In this document: piece after piece, positions 33,138 to 42,143 of the stretch
How the letters are laid out: each line of letters starts with the position of its first letter
Numbering within the stretch: position 1 is the stretch's first letter
From: Streptomyces sp. cg36
GTDB taxonomy: Bacteria > Actinomycetota > Actinomycetes > Streptomycetales > Streptomycetaceae
DNA: 64,000 nucleotides
Assembly: GCF_041080675.1 (NCBI RefSeq)
Contig: NZ_CP163520.1
Location: 8,089,501 to 8,153,500, forward strand
Direction: 5' to 3'
The notes under the pieces: generated by a model
Database searches by the model: none
What the model saw: the letters and a program-made list of their open reading frames with translations, nothing else
Told to the model about the DNA's origin: nothing
Translations under genes and position numbers: made by a program

Positions 33138-33554
33138 ATGCCCTCCGCCAAGCCCTCCGTGCTCTTCGTCTGCGTCCACAACGCGGGCCGCTCCCAGATG
33201 GCCGCCGCCTGGCTGACCCACCTCGCCGGAGACCGCGTCGAGGTCCGCTCGGCGGGCTCCAGCCCGGGCAGGGAAGTCAACCCGGCCGCCGTCGAGGCCA
33301 TGCGCGAGGTCGGCATCGACATCTCCGCCGAAACCCCGAAGGTCCTCACCGCCGACGCGGTCAGGGAGGCCGACGTCTGCATCACGATGGGCTGCGGCGA
33401 CACCTGCCCCGTCTTCCCCGGCAAGCGGTACCTGGACTGGCAGCTGGAGGACCCGGCCGGACAGGGTGTCGAGGCCGTACGCCCCATCCGCGACGCGATC
33501 AAGGTGCTGGTCGAGGGCCTGATCGCGGAGATCGCGCCGGACGGGACTGACTGA
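33138..33554 (+). CDS. arsC: arsenate reductase, low-molecular-weight phosphatase fold
   Basis: The product is 138 aa. The phosphatase loop is Cys12-X5-Arg18-Ser19 ('CVHNAGRS'), followed by Cys81, Cys86 and Cys90 ('VCITMGCGDTC') and the distal 'YLDW' with the general-acid Asp. This is the thioredoxin- or mycothiol-coupled ArsC group, which reduces arsenate to arsenite. GAGG precedes the ATG at 33138; open frame upstream is not supported. A 7-bp GC hairpin follows near 33558-33575. Confidence 0.9.
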   Translation: MPSAKPSVLFVCVHNAGRSQMAAAWLTHLAGDRVEVRSAGSSPGREVNPAAVEAMREVGIDISAETPKVLTADAVREADVCITMGCGDTCPVFPGKRYLDWQLEDPAGQGVEAVRPIRDAIKVLVEGLIAEIAPDGTD

Positions 33555-33970
33555 CCGGCCCGGGGGACCCGGGCGTCACGAGCGCTGCGACAACAGGCCC
33601 CGCCGGGCACCACCAGTCTGGCTGGTTCGTGCAGCGTTGTCCGGTCCCGGTGCCGCCCTGCGCTGGTGAGGCGGGGAGCCCGGCCGTGTGCGCCCTTCCG
33701 TCGGCATCGCCGCTCCCCGCCACGGCCCCTGGCTCCGGGCGCCTGGAGCCGCGCCCACCGGACGCGTCGGGTGCGCTGCGGCCCCGGCCCTCCGTCCTCA
33801 CCACGGCCTCGTTCGAGCGGGGACGTCACCCGCGTCCCCGGGAGCCGGTGACTGAGGAACGAGTTGAGCGTGACGTCACCGCACGCCGTGCGCGCCTGCG
33901 TGCTCCGCCGGTAGATTGAGCTCCGGTTGTGGCCCGCGACCGTCACGGGCCTCTGCGCGGGAGCGTCGGC
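33555..33970. other. intergenic stretch
   Basis: No gene was found in 416 bp. A small hairpin with GGGGACG/CGTCCCC arms lies near 33820-33840, and a GTGACGTCAC palindrome near 33870. Neither has a clear function. Confidence 0.5.
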
Positions 33971-34627
33971 ATGAACCGCATTCTCACCACCGCACAGTCA
34001 TCGCGTTCTTGGCTGCGGTTCGACGGGTGGATCGCGGGCCTCGGCACCGCGAGCGGCACCCGGATCGTGCTCGGGCACTGGCAGCGCACCCCGTTCGGGC
34101 CGTTCAGCGACGTGATGCTGGAGCACCGCAGTGGTGAGCGTCTGCTCATCGCCCCCACACAGCGGACGGCCGACTTCATCCGCTCCACCTACGCCTTCGA
34201 CGACATCCGTGTCGGTCCGGTCGAGGTGACGGTGTCCGGCGAGAGCTGGAGCGTGGCGTCCCCGTCGCTGGAGCTACGCTTCGTCGTCGGCCGACGCGGC
34301 CCTCTCGGGCTGGCGCTCCGCGCCGTCCCCGCCGTGCTGGCGCGCCGCCCGGTGTGGAGCGCTCTGACGGACGTCCCGGCCCGCCTGCTGCTGAGCGGGG
34401 TGCGGACCCGGGGGAGCGCGGGAGGAGGCCGCACGGAGTGGTACGGGGCGCGGGACCTGCGGCCAATGCGCACGGTTTCGGCGGCCTTCGAGGGGGTTGA
34501 CCTCGGACCGATGGCGCCGGTCACGCCGCCGGTGCGCTTCGGCTTCGGTTCCGTACCCCCGCGCCCGTGCCTCACCCGAGTGACCACCACCGTGGCGCTG
34601 AGCAGGGGAGAGGGACTCTGCCCGTAG
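33971..34627 (+). CDS. hypothetical protein
   Basis: The product is 218 aa, soluble by eye, with no signal peptide. The N-terminal 'RSWLRFDGWIAGLGTASGTRIVLGHW' region reads like a well-kept actinobacterial protein, and the remainder is beta-rich with basic patches. I recognise no catalytic motif. GGGAG lies 9 nt before the ATG at 33971; a GTG 14 codons upstream is less likely. The gene stands alone. Confidence 0.6.
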   Translation: MNRILTTAQSSRSWLRFDGWIAGLGTASGTRIVLGHWQRTPFGPFSDVMLEHRSGERLLIAPTQRTADFIRSTYAFDDIRVGPVEVTVSGESWSVASPSLELRFVVGRRGPLGLALRAVPAVLARRPVWSALTDVPARLLLSGVRTRGSAGGGRTEWYGARDLRPMRTVSAAFEGVDLGPMAPVTPPVRFGFGSVPPRPCLTRVTTTVALSRGEGLCP

Positions 34628-34729
34628 CCGGACCGGGTTGACGCCGACGGCTGTTCGCTGGTGGTGCTCTGTCTGCTCCGGGCGGGCCGCCGGGTACTGC
34701 CCACCGGCCCGCCCCAGGCGCGGGTGCCC

Positions 34730-35854
34730 CTACGGCAGCGACCACCAGTTGACCCACAGGTCGGAGTCGTCGGTGATGACGAAGGCGTACGGCCGCTGCG
34801 TGGCGCTGGGGTTGTCCTGCATGGTGATCGCTTCACCGGGGCGCTCGATGACGCGTCCGGGCGGGGTGTTCTGCGCGGCCCAGTGCCACGCCGCGCCGTC
34901 CCACCAGTTGACGTACAGCTTCGAGTCGTCGGCGATCACGAAAACGTAGGGGCGGGTGAAGGCGTTCGGGTCGTCCTTCATCGTGACCACGCCCACGGAG
35001 TCGAGGATGAACCGCCCGCTGGGCGCCCCTTGGTCGCTCCAGTTCCACTTGCTCCCGTCCCACCAGTTCACATAGAGCCTGGAGTCATAGCCTTCCACGA
35101 AGGCGTACGGCCGCTCCGCCGCGTTCGGATCGTTCTGGACGCTGATGGCACCGACACCCTTCCTCACCGGCTGCCCCGACGGTGCGCCCTGGTCGGCCCA
35201 GTGCCAGCTGCTGCCGTCCCACCAGTTCACCCAGACCCGGGAGTCCTCGGTGATGACGAAGGCGTACGGGCGGGTGAAGGAGTTCGGGGTGTCCTTCATG
35301 GTGGTGACGCCGAGGGGACGGGAGATCGTGTGGCTCGGCGGCGTGCCCTGGTCGGCCCAGTGCCAGCTGCTGCCGTCCCACCAGTTCACCCAGAGCCGGG
35401 AGTCGTCGGTGATGACGAAGGCGTACGGGCGCTGCTTCGCGTTCGGGTCGTCCCTGACGGAGACCACTCCGACAGCCTCGCGGATCGACCGCCCGTTCGG
35501 GGCGCCCTGGTCGCTCCAGTGCCATGCCGCGCCGTCCCACCAGTTGACGTACAGCTTCGAGTCGTCGGCGATGACGAAGGCGTATGGCCGCTGCTGAGCT
35601 TGAGGGCCGTCCTGGACCGTGATGGCGCCGACCTTCTCGCTGATCGTGCGACCGTTCGGCGTGCCCTGGTCGCTCCAGTGCCATGCCTTGCCGTCCCACC
35701 AGTTGACGTGCAGGCGTGAGTCGTAGCCGCGCACGAAGGCGTACGGCCGCTGCACGGCCTGCGGGTCGTCCTTCATGGTGACGGCGCCCGCCGTGGCCCT
35801 GACGCCGACCGTGGGGGTGGGGCTTGCCTGGTCGCTCCACTGCCATGCACCCAT
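34730..35854 (-). CDS. seven-bladed beta-propeller lectin-like protein
   Basis: The product is 374 aa, made of near-identical units of about 50 residues. Seven copies of 'RPYxFVxxxDSxLxVNWW' are visible, with linkers 'WHWSDQGxP'. The N terminus begins with the closing strand 'AWQWSDQ' and the C terminus ends on 'LWVNWW', as expected for a circular propeller closed by both ends. The Trp-rich repeats suggest sugar binding, as in fucose-type propeller lectins. No signal peptide is present. The ATG at 35854 follows GAGAGGGA; a GTG seven codons upstream is weaker. The gene stands alone. Confidence 0.8.
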   Translation of the reverse strand: MGAWQWSDQASPTPTVGVRATAGAVTMKDDPQAVQRPYAFVRGYDSRLHVNWWDGKAWHWSDQGTPNGRTISEKVGAITVQDGPQAQQRPYAFVIADDSKLYVNWWDGAAWHWSDQGAPNGRSIREAVGVVSVRDDPNAKQRPYAFVITDDSRLWVNWWDGSSWHWADQGTPPSHTISRPLGVTTMKDTPNSFTRPYAFVITEDSRVWVNWWDGSSWHWADQGAPSGQPVRKGVGAISVQNDPNAAERPYAFVEGYDSRLYVNWWDGSKWNWSDQGAPSGRFILDSVGVVTMKDDPNAFTRPYVFVIADDSKLYVNWWDGAAWHWAAQNTPPGRVIERPGEAITMQDNPSATQRPYAFVITDDSDLWVNWWSLP

Positions 35855-36283
35855 CGAGTTCCCTCTCCAGCCCACAGCCCGGCTTCAGCGGGCGGGGCAT
35901 GCTGAAGTGACACGTACTCTCAAGCCCTGGCGTCCCGGAAAAAATGGGGAGCAACAGGGTTGGGGGGCGGGTCCGGCCGGGGCCCGCGACGTTTCACGTG
36001 AAACACTCTGGCACTGCCCTGATGCCCTGTCACCGCCCCCGGAGCGGAGGAAGCGGTGCACTGAAATGTTTCGGACATATCGCTGACGACGTGGTGGACC
36101 ACGCCTTGTTCGCGCGCGGGTGAACGCCGCCAAGGCGAGCGGTGCGGAGGCCGGGGCTCGTGTGGGCAGCCCGTCGGATCATTCACGCTCGACCCGGACC
36201 GTCTGATGCCGGGGACCTGCCCTTGCACTCAACTGCCATTACTCTGAGCCCAGTTGATCCGGCCGGGATGGTGGGGAGGGGCT
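35855..36283. other. intergenic region containing parS
   Basis: No gene is seen in 429 bp. The region holds a parS-type palindrome (35991-36004) between divergently transcribed units. A short A-tract stands near 35940. Confidence 0.6.
35991..36004. other. parS: parS site (ParB binding, chromosome segregation)
   Basis: GTTTCACGTGAAAC is a perfect 14-bp palindrome identical to the Streptomyces parS core. ParB loads there and spreads to organise and segregate the chromosome. In Streptomyces most parS copies cluster around oriC, with a few outliers. The flanking base is C instead of T on the left and A on the right, so it is one base short of the 16-bp consensus. Confidence 0.9.
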
Positions 36284-36805
36284 GTGGCGGAGTCGGCGAG
36301 CGGCGACACGAGAGTCCTTGCCGTGGCCCGCCACGCCGTGGGGCGTCTGGCCCCCGAGGAGCTGGACCTGTTCGACGAGACCGCCCGGGCAGCCCTGGAA
36401 CATGGCGCGGACCGCAGGCGACGTCATGACGACCCGCTGGGGTTCGGCGCCGACGAGGCATCGGCCGTGCTGGTGACCACGGTTGCGGTGGGCGTGGCGC
36501 AGGACGTCCTGAAAAGCCTGGCCCAGCAGGCGGGGGCCTCGCTGTCAGGTCGGCTGACCGCATGGTTCGCCGGGCGAAGGCGCTCCCGCGCCGCGAACGC
36601 TGACGGTGACCCGGAAGACGGCGCACGCCCCGGCGGGCGGGCCGCGGACACGGCACCGCAGCCGCTGACCGCGGAGCAACTGGACGGAGTCAGGGGCGTG
36701 GCGCAGCGCCGGGCCGTACTCCTGGGACTGTCCGAGGACCGGGCCGGACTGCTCGCCGACGCGGTGGTGGAGTTCCTCGGCGGCCCCGGCGACGCTCCTC
36801 GGTGA
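36284..36805 (+). CDS. hypothetical protein coupled to an M48 protease
   Basis: The product is 173 aa. It has a helical N-terminal region, a moderately hydrophobic amphipathic stretch (about 63-97, 'SAVLVTTVAVGVAQDVLKSL'), an Arg-rich disordered linker and a helical C-terminal region. I recognise no family. The GTG at 36284 follows GGGGAGG; a TTG ten codons upstream is less likely. Its stop overlaps the start of the M48-type membrane protease gene (GTGA), so the two are made together; it may be a regulator, substrate or adaptor of that protease. Confidence 0.65.
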   Translation: MAESASGDTRVLAVARHAVGRLAPEELDLFDETARAALEHGADRRRRHDDPLGFGADEASAVLVTTVAVGVAQDVLKSLAQQAGASLSGRLTAWFAGRRRSRAANADGDPEDGARPGGRAADTAPQPLTAEQLDGVRGVAQRRAVLLGLSEDRAGLLADAVVEFLGGPGDAPR

Positions 36806-38994
36806 CCGGGGCCGCCGACCGCGCACCGGAGACGTCTCCCGCGACAGCCCGGCGCCGACCTCTCGCGTTCGTCCTGCCCTCGGCCACCCTGTCGGCCTTC
36901 CTCCTCCTCATCGCGTCGGTCCTGGCCTTCTCGGTGATCGCCCACCCCGCCTTCTACGGAGTCGTCCTCGGGCGCGAGGGCGCTGTGCCGGGTCCGGGGA
37001 ACTCCTGCGTCCGCACGGCGATCGACCGGGTCGGGGGCACGGATGCCGCCTTGCGGATCTGGTTCAGCGGCCGACACCTGCCCGGCACGGAAGAGTGCGG
37101 GGCCATACACCGCCGTGCCGACCAGACCATGCCGTTCCTCCTCATGGTGGCGCTCCTCGCTGTGCTGACGTTCGCTCAGTACTGGCTGGGATCCACGCGC
37201 CGCACGCGCCGCCCCGGGGTAGTGGAGATCACGGCAGACCGCTTCCCGGACCTGCACCACGACGTGGTTCGGCTGGCCTCGCGGGCGGTGCCGGGCGTGC
37301 CCGTCCGCTTCTGGCTCGACCTGCTGGACGCACGGAGGACCGGGGTCGCGCGCGGCAGAGTCGGACGTCGGCACGTCGTCCTGGGACGGGGCGTGATCGG
37401 TCTGCGCGATGCCGACCAGGCCGGATTCGAGGCCCTGGTCCTTCATGAGCTGGCCCATCTGCGCAACTGCGACCTTGACTTGACGCTGGTGACCCTGGCC
37501 TTTCTGCGTGCTTACGGCGTCGCGGTGTTCGCCCCGAGCATGGTGGGAGCCGTGCTGCCGATCCCCTTCGGTGTGCACGTCTGGCTGAGCCTGGGCCAAC
37601 TCGCCCAGCTGGTCGGCATGGCAGGCGTCCTGGCACTGGCCCGCGCGGCAGTGCTGCAGAGCCGCGAGTTCGAGGCTGACGCGCGGGTCGCTCAGTGGCA
37701 GCGCGACCCCCGTCCGCTCGAACGCGTCCTGGCGGCGGATCGGACTACGGTGGCGGGCCGCACCACGATGGCAGACCGGAACACAGCGGCAGGGCAGACG
37801 CTCGCTCCGTCCCGCCGACGCGGCTTCCTCCACAAGGTGGCGCTCCTTCACCCCTTACCGCAGGCCAGAGCGGCGGCGCTGACGGATCCGGCGCCGCTGC
37901 TGACCCCTTCGTTCGGCCTCTCCCTGGTGCTCGGCGTCTGCCTGGTCCTCGTCTGGGACCCGAGCAGGTCTCCGCCCGCCCAGATCGGTGTGGGCAGCGT
38001 CAATACGTTCTGGCAGCCCGTTCCGCTCACGGTCCTGCTGTCGGCGCTGCTCGCCCTGGGCGTCCTGCGCGCGGGTCTCCACGCCCAGACATCCGGCACC
38101 ACCCTGCGCCTGACCGCGCTGAGGTACGGACTGAGCCTGGGTGTCGTGACGGGCAGCCTGCTTGCCCCCAGCGAACTCAACACACCCATGCTGCTTCCCG
38201 GAGCCTCACCGGGCGTCGAAGCCGGGCACATCGCGATACCGGCGGGGATGGCCTGGCTGCTCACCGGCTGGCTGGGGTTCCTCGCCTCCGCCTGGGCCGG
38301 GGCCCTCGCGCGGGCCGGGCATCCGTGGCTCCTCGGCCTGCTGCCGACGGCGGCGGTGGCCGCCGTGCTGGTCACGTGTGCGCCCATCCTGTTCGGCCTG
38401 CACCTCCAATACCTGTTCGTCGAACACTCCGATTCGCCGCTGCGCCGGCTGCCGGGACTGCTGCTCGCCGTCACCGAGGCCAACGCGACAGCCGTCGACA
38501 ACTATCTCTCCGACCTCTCGTGGCTGGTGCCCGCCGTGGCCGTCCTGCTCGGCGCCCCGGCGCTCGGCCGCCTGCTGGGCGTAAGCGCGGGAGCGGCTCC
38601 GCCGCGGACACGTGAGGACTGGGGCCGTACCCCGCGCGGGTGGGCCGGGTGCGCGGCGATCATCGCGTTCGCCGCGGTGGCCCTGTCCTCGGACTGGTAC
38701 ACCCGACTCCTCACCGGCCACCCCGCCACGCTCCTGGGCCCCGCGATGGTGTTGTGCTCCTCCTGTGCGGGGGTGGCCGCCGCCTTCGCCGTCCGGCCGC
38801 AGCCCCATCCCGTTCTCCGCCCGACCGTCATCGCCGTCCTCACGGGAATCGGCGTCGCCCTGACCGTCACCAACGACGACCTGGGCTACCGCGACGCCCG
38901 CTGGTGCCTGGCCTACGGCCTGGAGACCGCACTGGCCGTGAGCCTTGCCGTCACGGCGATACGGCAATTGCTGGCGGCCACGCGCCGACGCTAA
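36802..38994 (+). CDS. M48-family membrane zinc metalloprotease
   Basis: The product is 730 aa. It has two N-terminal helices (about 25-48 and 110-130), a protease domain with 'HELAH' (zinc His pair, about residue 213) and the downstream Glu in 'SREFEAD' (about 290), then about nine further membrane helices to the end. This extends the usual HtpX/Ste24-like protease of 300-400 aa by a large hydrophobic C-terminal half. It would cut membrane or membrane-near proteins. It starts with GTG 36802, overlapping the stop of the small upstream gene. Confidence 0.8.
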   Translation: MTGAADRAPETSPATARRRPLAFVLPSATLSAFLLLIASVLAFSVIAHPAFYGVVLGREGAVPGPGNSCVRTAIDRVGGTDAALRIWFSGRHLPGTEECGAIHRRADQTMPFLLMVALLAVLTFAQYWLGSTRRTRRPGVVEITADRFPDLHHDVVRLASRAVPGVPVRFWLDLLDARRTGVARGRVGRRHVVLGRGVIGLRDADQAGFEALVLHELAHLRNCDLDLTLVTLAFLRAYGVAVFAPSMVGAVLPIPFGVHVWLSLGQLAQLVGMAGVLALARAAVLQSREFEADARVAQWQRDPRPLERVLAADRTTVAGRTTMADRNTAAGQTLAPSRRRGFLHKVALLHPLPQARAAALTDPAPLLTPSFGLSLVLGVCLVLVWDPSRSPPAQIGVGSVNTFWQPVPLTVLLSALLALGVLRAGLHAQTSGTTLRLTALRYGLSLGVVTGSLLAPSELNTPMLLPGASPGVEAGHIAIPAGMAWLLTGWLGFLASAWAGALARAGHPWLLGLLPTAAVAAVLVTCAPILFGLHLQYLFVEHSDSPLRRLPGLLLAVTEANATAVDNYLSDLSWLVPAVAVLLGAPALGRLLGVSAGAAPPRTREDWGRTPRGWAGCAAIIAFAAVALSSDWYTRLLTGHPATLLGPAMVLCSSCAGVAAAFAVRPQPHPVLRPTVIAVLTGIGVALTVTNDDLGYRDARWCLAYGLETALAVSLAVTAIRQLLAATRRR

Positions 38995-39059
38995 TCGCCG
39001 CCACGGTCCTGCCGCCCCCATCGCCTCCGCCGCCGTCCTGCCGTCCCCGCCGTCGGAGC

Positions 39060-39270
39060 CCCAGCCGTCCGAGCTGCCCGCTTCGTTGTCGTCGTCGCTG
39101 CCCAGATCGCTGAACCAGATGCGGTTCCAGGCGCTGTCCCTGACGACCGGCTCGCCGCCGCTGGTGCGCGGGCACCGGAGCCGCAAGTGGCCCGTGTCCG
39201 TGGTGTCGCCCCGACCGACGGCGACGGGCCCGGCTCTGCCGGTGTTGCCGACGGAGCCGAGCCGCGCGCG
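39060..39270 (-). pseudogene. possible gene fragment with coding-like codon use
   Basis: Just after the epimerase gene, one minus frame reads as acidic, polar protein ('RDSAWNRIWFSDLGSDDD') with almost every codon ending in G or C. It has no start codon or ribosome site at its beginning, and its frame overlaps the end of the epimerase gene. It may be a remnant of a secreted-protein gene. Confidence is low. Confidence 0.25.
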
Positions 39271-39271
39271 G

Positions 39272-40138
39272 TCAGGAGAGTTCGCGCACGTCGGCGACCG
39301 CTCCAGCGCGGCGTGGCAGCCAGCCGAGGCTGGTCCGCGCCGCATCCCCGCTGACGGTCTGGTCGAGGGCGAGCGCGTCGGCGAACGGCGTGCCGAGCTC
39401 CGCACGGGCGTCCTCCAGGGGCCACGGCTGGGCTTCCCCGGCGACCCCGGCCACCGCACCGGCTGCCGCCGCGAGGTCGCGTACGAGCACCGCGGACTCG
39501 GCGACACCGTGCCACAGACTTCCGGCGGGGGCCCTCTCGACGGTGGCGACGAACAGCTCGGCCAGGTCCTCGACGTGCACCATCGGCCAGCGCACGGTCT
39601 CGTCGCCGACATACGTCGGATGCCCGTGCTTGCGGGCGAGTTCGACGAGCAGCGCCGGTATGCCACCACCGTTGCCGTGTACGACGCCGGGGCGGATCAC
39701 GGTCGCCCGTACGCCGTGGGCGGCGAGGTCGAGGACCTGGCGCTCGATGGACGGGCGGTATCCGACGATCGGCAGGGGGTTGACCGGGGCGCTCTCGTCG
39801 GCGGCGTCCGGGCCGGTGACGCCCAGGACCCAGACGCCGCTCGCGTAGACGAAGGCGCGCCCGGTGCCGCGCAGCGGATCGGTGAGTGCGGTGGTGGCAG
39901 CGGCGTCCGCCGAGGCGTCGCCGGTAGGGGTGGCGAGGTTGATGACGGCGTCGATGTCGGAGGTCACCGCGCGGGAGAGAGAGGTGGGGTCGGTCAGATC
40001 TCCGACGCGCTGCTCGTGTCCTACGTCCGAGCGTCCGGGCGTCCGTACCAGCGCGACTACTTGGTGACCGGCGGCGGCCAGGTGCGAGGAGACGGCGGAG
40101 CCGATGTAGCCGGAGGCACCGACGAGGAGGACCTTCAT
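39272..40138 (-). CDS. NAD(P)-dependent epimerase/reductase (extended SDR)
   Basis: The product is 288 aa. The nucleotide-binding motif 'GASGYIG' is near residue 8, 'VINLATP' is typical of the family, and 'VYASGVWVLG' takes the place of the catalytic Ser/Tyr region. It would reduce or epimerise a sugar- or aldehyde-like substrate in the cytoplasm. The ATG at 40138 has AAGG 10 nt upstream. No regulator is adjacent, although 430 bp of noncoding DNA lie upstream. Confidence 0.82.
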   Translation of the reverse strand: MKVLLVGASGYIGSAVSSHLAAAGHQVVALVRTPGRSDVGHEQRVGDLTDPTSLSRAVTSDIDAVINLATPTGDASADAAATTALTDPLRGTGRAFVYASGVWVLGVTGPDAADESAPVNPLPIVGYRPSIERQVLDLAAHGVRATVIRPGVVHGNGGGIPALLVELARKHGHPTYVGDETVRWPMVHVEDLAELFVATVERAPAGSLWHGVAESAVLVRDLAAAAGAVAGVAGEAQPWPLEDARAELGTPFADALALDQTVSGDAARTSLGWLPRRAGAVADVRELS

Positions 40139-40571
40139 GGGGAATGACCTTTCAAGGGGACAAAGCACCCTGGTGGTCGGGTGCTGGATGAAAGCGGGGA
40201 GGCCGAAGCCGCGGCGGCGCGGTGTGCACTGCTGTCGCACCGAGGCTCCGAGCCGTTGCCGATCATGAGGTCGCGCGCCGCGCTCATCAACGCCGAAGAT
40301 CGCACCGTTCGATCACCACGGCTTATGACGGCAGGTCGGACGAGGTGTCATCGGCCCCAGACCGAATTCCTCCGGAAGGTTCCGCCCTCCTGTTTTCCAT
40401 GAAAGAGCGGACGGGGAGAAAGTAAATGGGATGCGCTGTGACGCGTGGCCGGGCATGCATGTCGCCCCCCGGCGGGTGTGCAGCGGCCGTACACACCCTG
40501 GCATGTGTCTCACGCGATGACGCCGCTCAGCGGGGGAGTTCTTCCGGCTGTTCTGAGCGAGGGGGACAGGC
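40139..40571. other. intergenic stretch
   Basis: No gene, hairpin or repeat that I can support is seen in 433 bp between the epimerase start and the subtilisin-inhibitor gene end. The promoter of the epimerase gene must lie at the left end. Confidence 0.5.
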
Positions 40572-41009
40572 TCAGAAGCGCACGAGCGGCCCGTGAAGGT
40601 CCTTGATGCAGCTGTTGGCGAAGGTGCGGGCCTCATTGACCCGGTGTCCTCGCCAGGACCCCTGCAATGTCACGGTGACGGGAAGGTAGATGAACGCGCA
40701 GAACTGTCCGGAGGCAGGTGTGAGGGCGGCAAGTTCACCCCCTGACGCCTGAAGCGCGTCGCACGCCGCCGCGGGTGTGGGGTGCGTACCTGCTGGGGCG
40801 TAGCCGCAGGTCAGGGTGACAGCACGGTCGGGGGAGGTCGTTGTCAACGATTCTCCCTGGCCGACGGTGAGCACCAGGGCCGTGGGAGCGTGCCGTGGGG
40901 CGACGGGTTCGGGGGTGGCGGACGCCGGGGCCGAACCCCACACCAGCGCGGCAGCCGTGGCTGCGACCGCTGAAAGGGCGGTGATGGGCACGAACTTACG
41001 GGTCGTCAA
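40572..41009 (-). CDS. Streptomyces subtilisin inhibitor (SSI) family protein
   Basis: The product is 145 aa. A signal peptide (about 1-31) precedes the SSI fold with Cys68, Cys83, Cys104 and Cys134 (two disulfides). By comparison with SSI ('CPMVYDP') the reactive bond is Phe106-Ile107 in 'CAFIYLP', so P1 is Phe, which suits subtilisin- or chymotrypsin-like proteases rather than trypsin. SSI proteins are secreted and control the producer's own proteases. No ATG or GTG fits; a TTG at 41009 with AAGGAG 6 nt upstream is the likely start. Confidence 0.88.
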   Translation of the reverse strand: MTTRKFVPITALSAVAATAAALVWGSAPASATPEPVAPRHAPTALVLTVGQGESLTTTSPDRAVTLTCGYAPAGTHPTPAAACDALQASGGELAALTPASGQFCAFIYLPVTVTLQGSWRGHRVNEARTFANSCIKDLHGPLVRF

Positions 41010-41362
41010 GATGGCTCCTTCAGTCTGCGTCCATCGGTCTACGGACGTACGGGAGTCGACCTGAGCACAGCGCCGGCATGCATCCGGGCAGAGTGTTCGT
41101 CCGCGCTCGGATCGGCTCCTGTGGCAGGGGCTGTCTCGTAACAGCCTGATTCGCACAGTCTTGGGAAGAAGCGCGGGGAAAGGCAGCCAATAACTCGCCA
41201 AGAGAGGGCGGGGAAGGGTGGACGTGCCGTTCGGCGCGGCAGTGAGCGGGAGTGAATCGTGCCAGGCGGCAGAACGCGCCATTCTCTGACAGGAGGGGAG
41301 GGAGGCGGAGAAGGCATGTCCCCGCAAACTGCTGGCCCAGGACCTGATGGCATGATCGGGAC
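41010..41362. other. intergenic stretch
   Basis: This 353-bp divergent promoter region lies between the inhibitor gene and the HAD gene. I see no clear operator or RNA. A CATGAT box near 41351 could be a -10 for a leaderless HAD transcript. Confidence 0.45.
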
Positions 41363-42049
41363 GTGATCAGTGAAGCCAACCGTCCTGGTGCGATGAGGTA
41401 TGTCCTATTTGATGTCGATGGCACGTTGATTGACGCCGTGGACAATCAGCGCTTGGTCTGGCACATGTGGGCAGAGCGATACGGGCTGGACCCTGATGAG
41501 GTCTACCGAGTGGCCCTGCGGACGAGGCCGATGGAGACGTTCGCGCAGGTTGCCCCGGACCAGGACCCCCGGGAGTGCCTGGCCGTACTGCACGAGCTGG
41601 AAGACGAGGACGTCCGTTCCGGCGTGTATACGGCCTTCGACGGCGCCTCGGAACTGCTCAATGCTCTGCCGCCCGGGGCCTGGGCGCTGGTGACCTCGAA
41701 CTACGAGCACCGCGTTCGTGGACGTTTCTCACGGACGGGCCTGCCGGTTCCGAAGGTTGTCGTGGATGCGGCCGCGGTAACGGAGGGCAAGCCGTCGCCG
41801 GTGCCGTATCTGCAGGCAGCCGCGCAACTTGGTGCCCAACCGGAGAACTGTCTGGTCATCGAGGACGCCCCCTCCGGGGTGCAGTCCGGGCTGCGTGCCG
41901 GGATGACGGTGTGGGGCGTCAACACTCCTGTGGCGGTCGAAGGCGTGCATCGTCACTTCAGCAGCCTGTACGAGGTAGTCCGCGACGTCCTCGCCTTCGT
42001 ATCCGGGCCCCGTCCTCACCGGCTGGAGGGGGCAACCACAGTGGAATGA
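41363..42049 (+). CDS. HAD-superfamily phosphatase
   Basis: The product is 228 aa with all four HAD motifs: 'DVDGT' (Asp17, Asp19), 'LVTSN', the Lys in 'EGKPSP' and 'VIEDAPSG'. It resembles phosphoglycolate- or sugar-phosphatase and beta-phosphoglucomutase-like enzymes with a small helical cap. The substrate is unknown. The GTG at 41363 may be leaderless; the ATG at 41393 is an alternative start that would lose only ten residues and keep every motif. Confidence 0.85.
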   Translation: MISEANRPGAMRYVLFDVDGTLIDAVDNQRLVWHMWAERYGLDPDEVYRVALRTRPMETFAQVAPDQDPRECLAVLHELEDEDVRSGVYTAFDGASELLNALPPGAWALVTSNYEHRVRGRFSRTGLPVPKVVVDAAAVTEGKPSPVPYLQAAAQLGAQPENCLVIEDAPSGVQSGLRAGMTVWGVNTPVAVEGVHRHFSSLYEVVRDVLAFVSGPRPHRLEGATTVE

Positions 42050-42143
42050 TCTCGCTGTGGCTGGTGCGATCACGGCGACGGAGCCGACCTGGACAACCCC
42101 GCTCACCGGGCCGAGCGCGTAGATTGCGCGACACGAAAACCAC

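Noticed and set aside
33865..33880. GTGACGTCAC palindrome
   Set aside because: It has no spacer, so it does not fit the Crp layout, and it has no clear promoter or gene partner within 90 bp.
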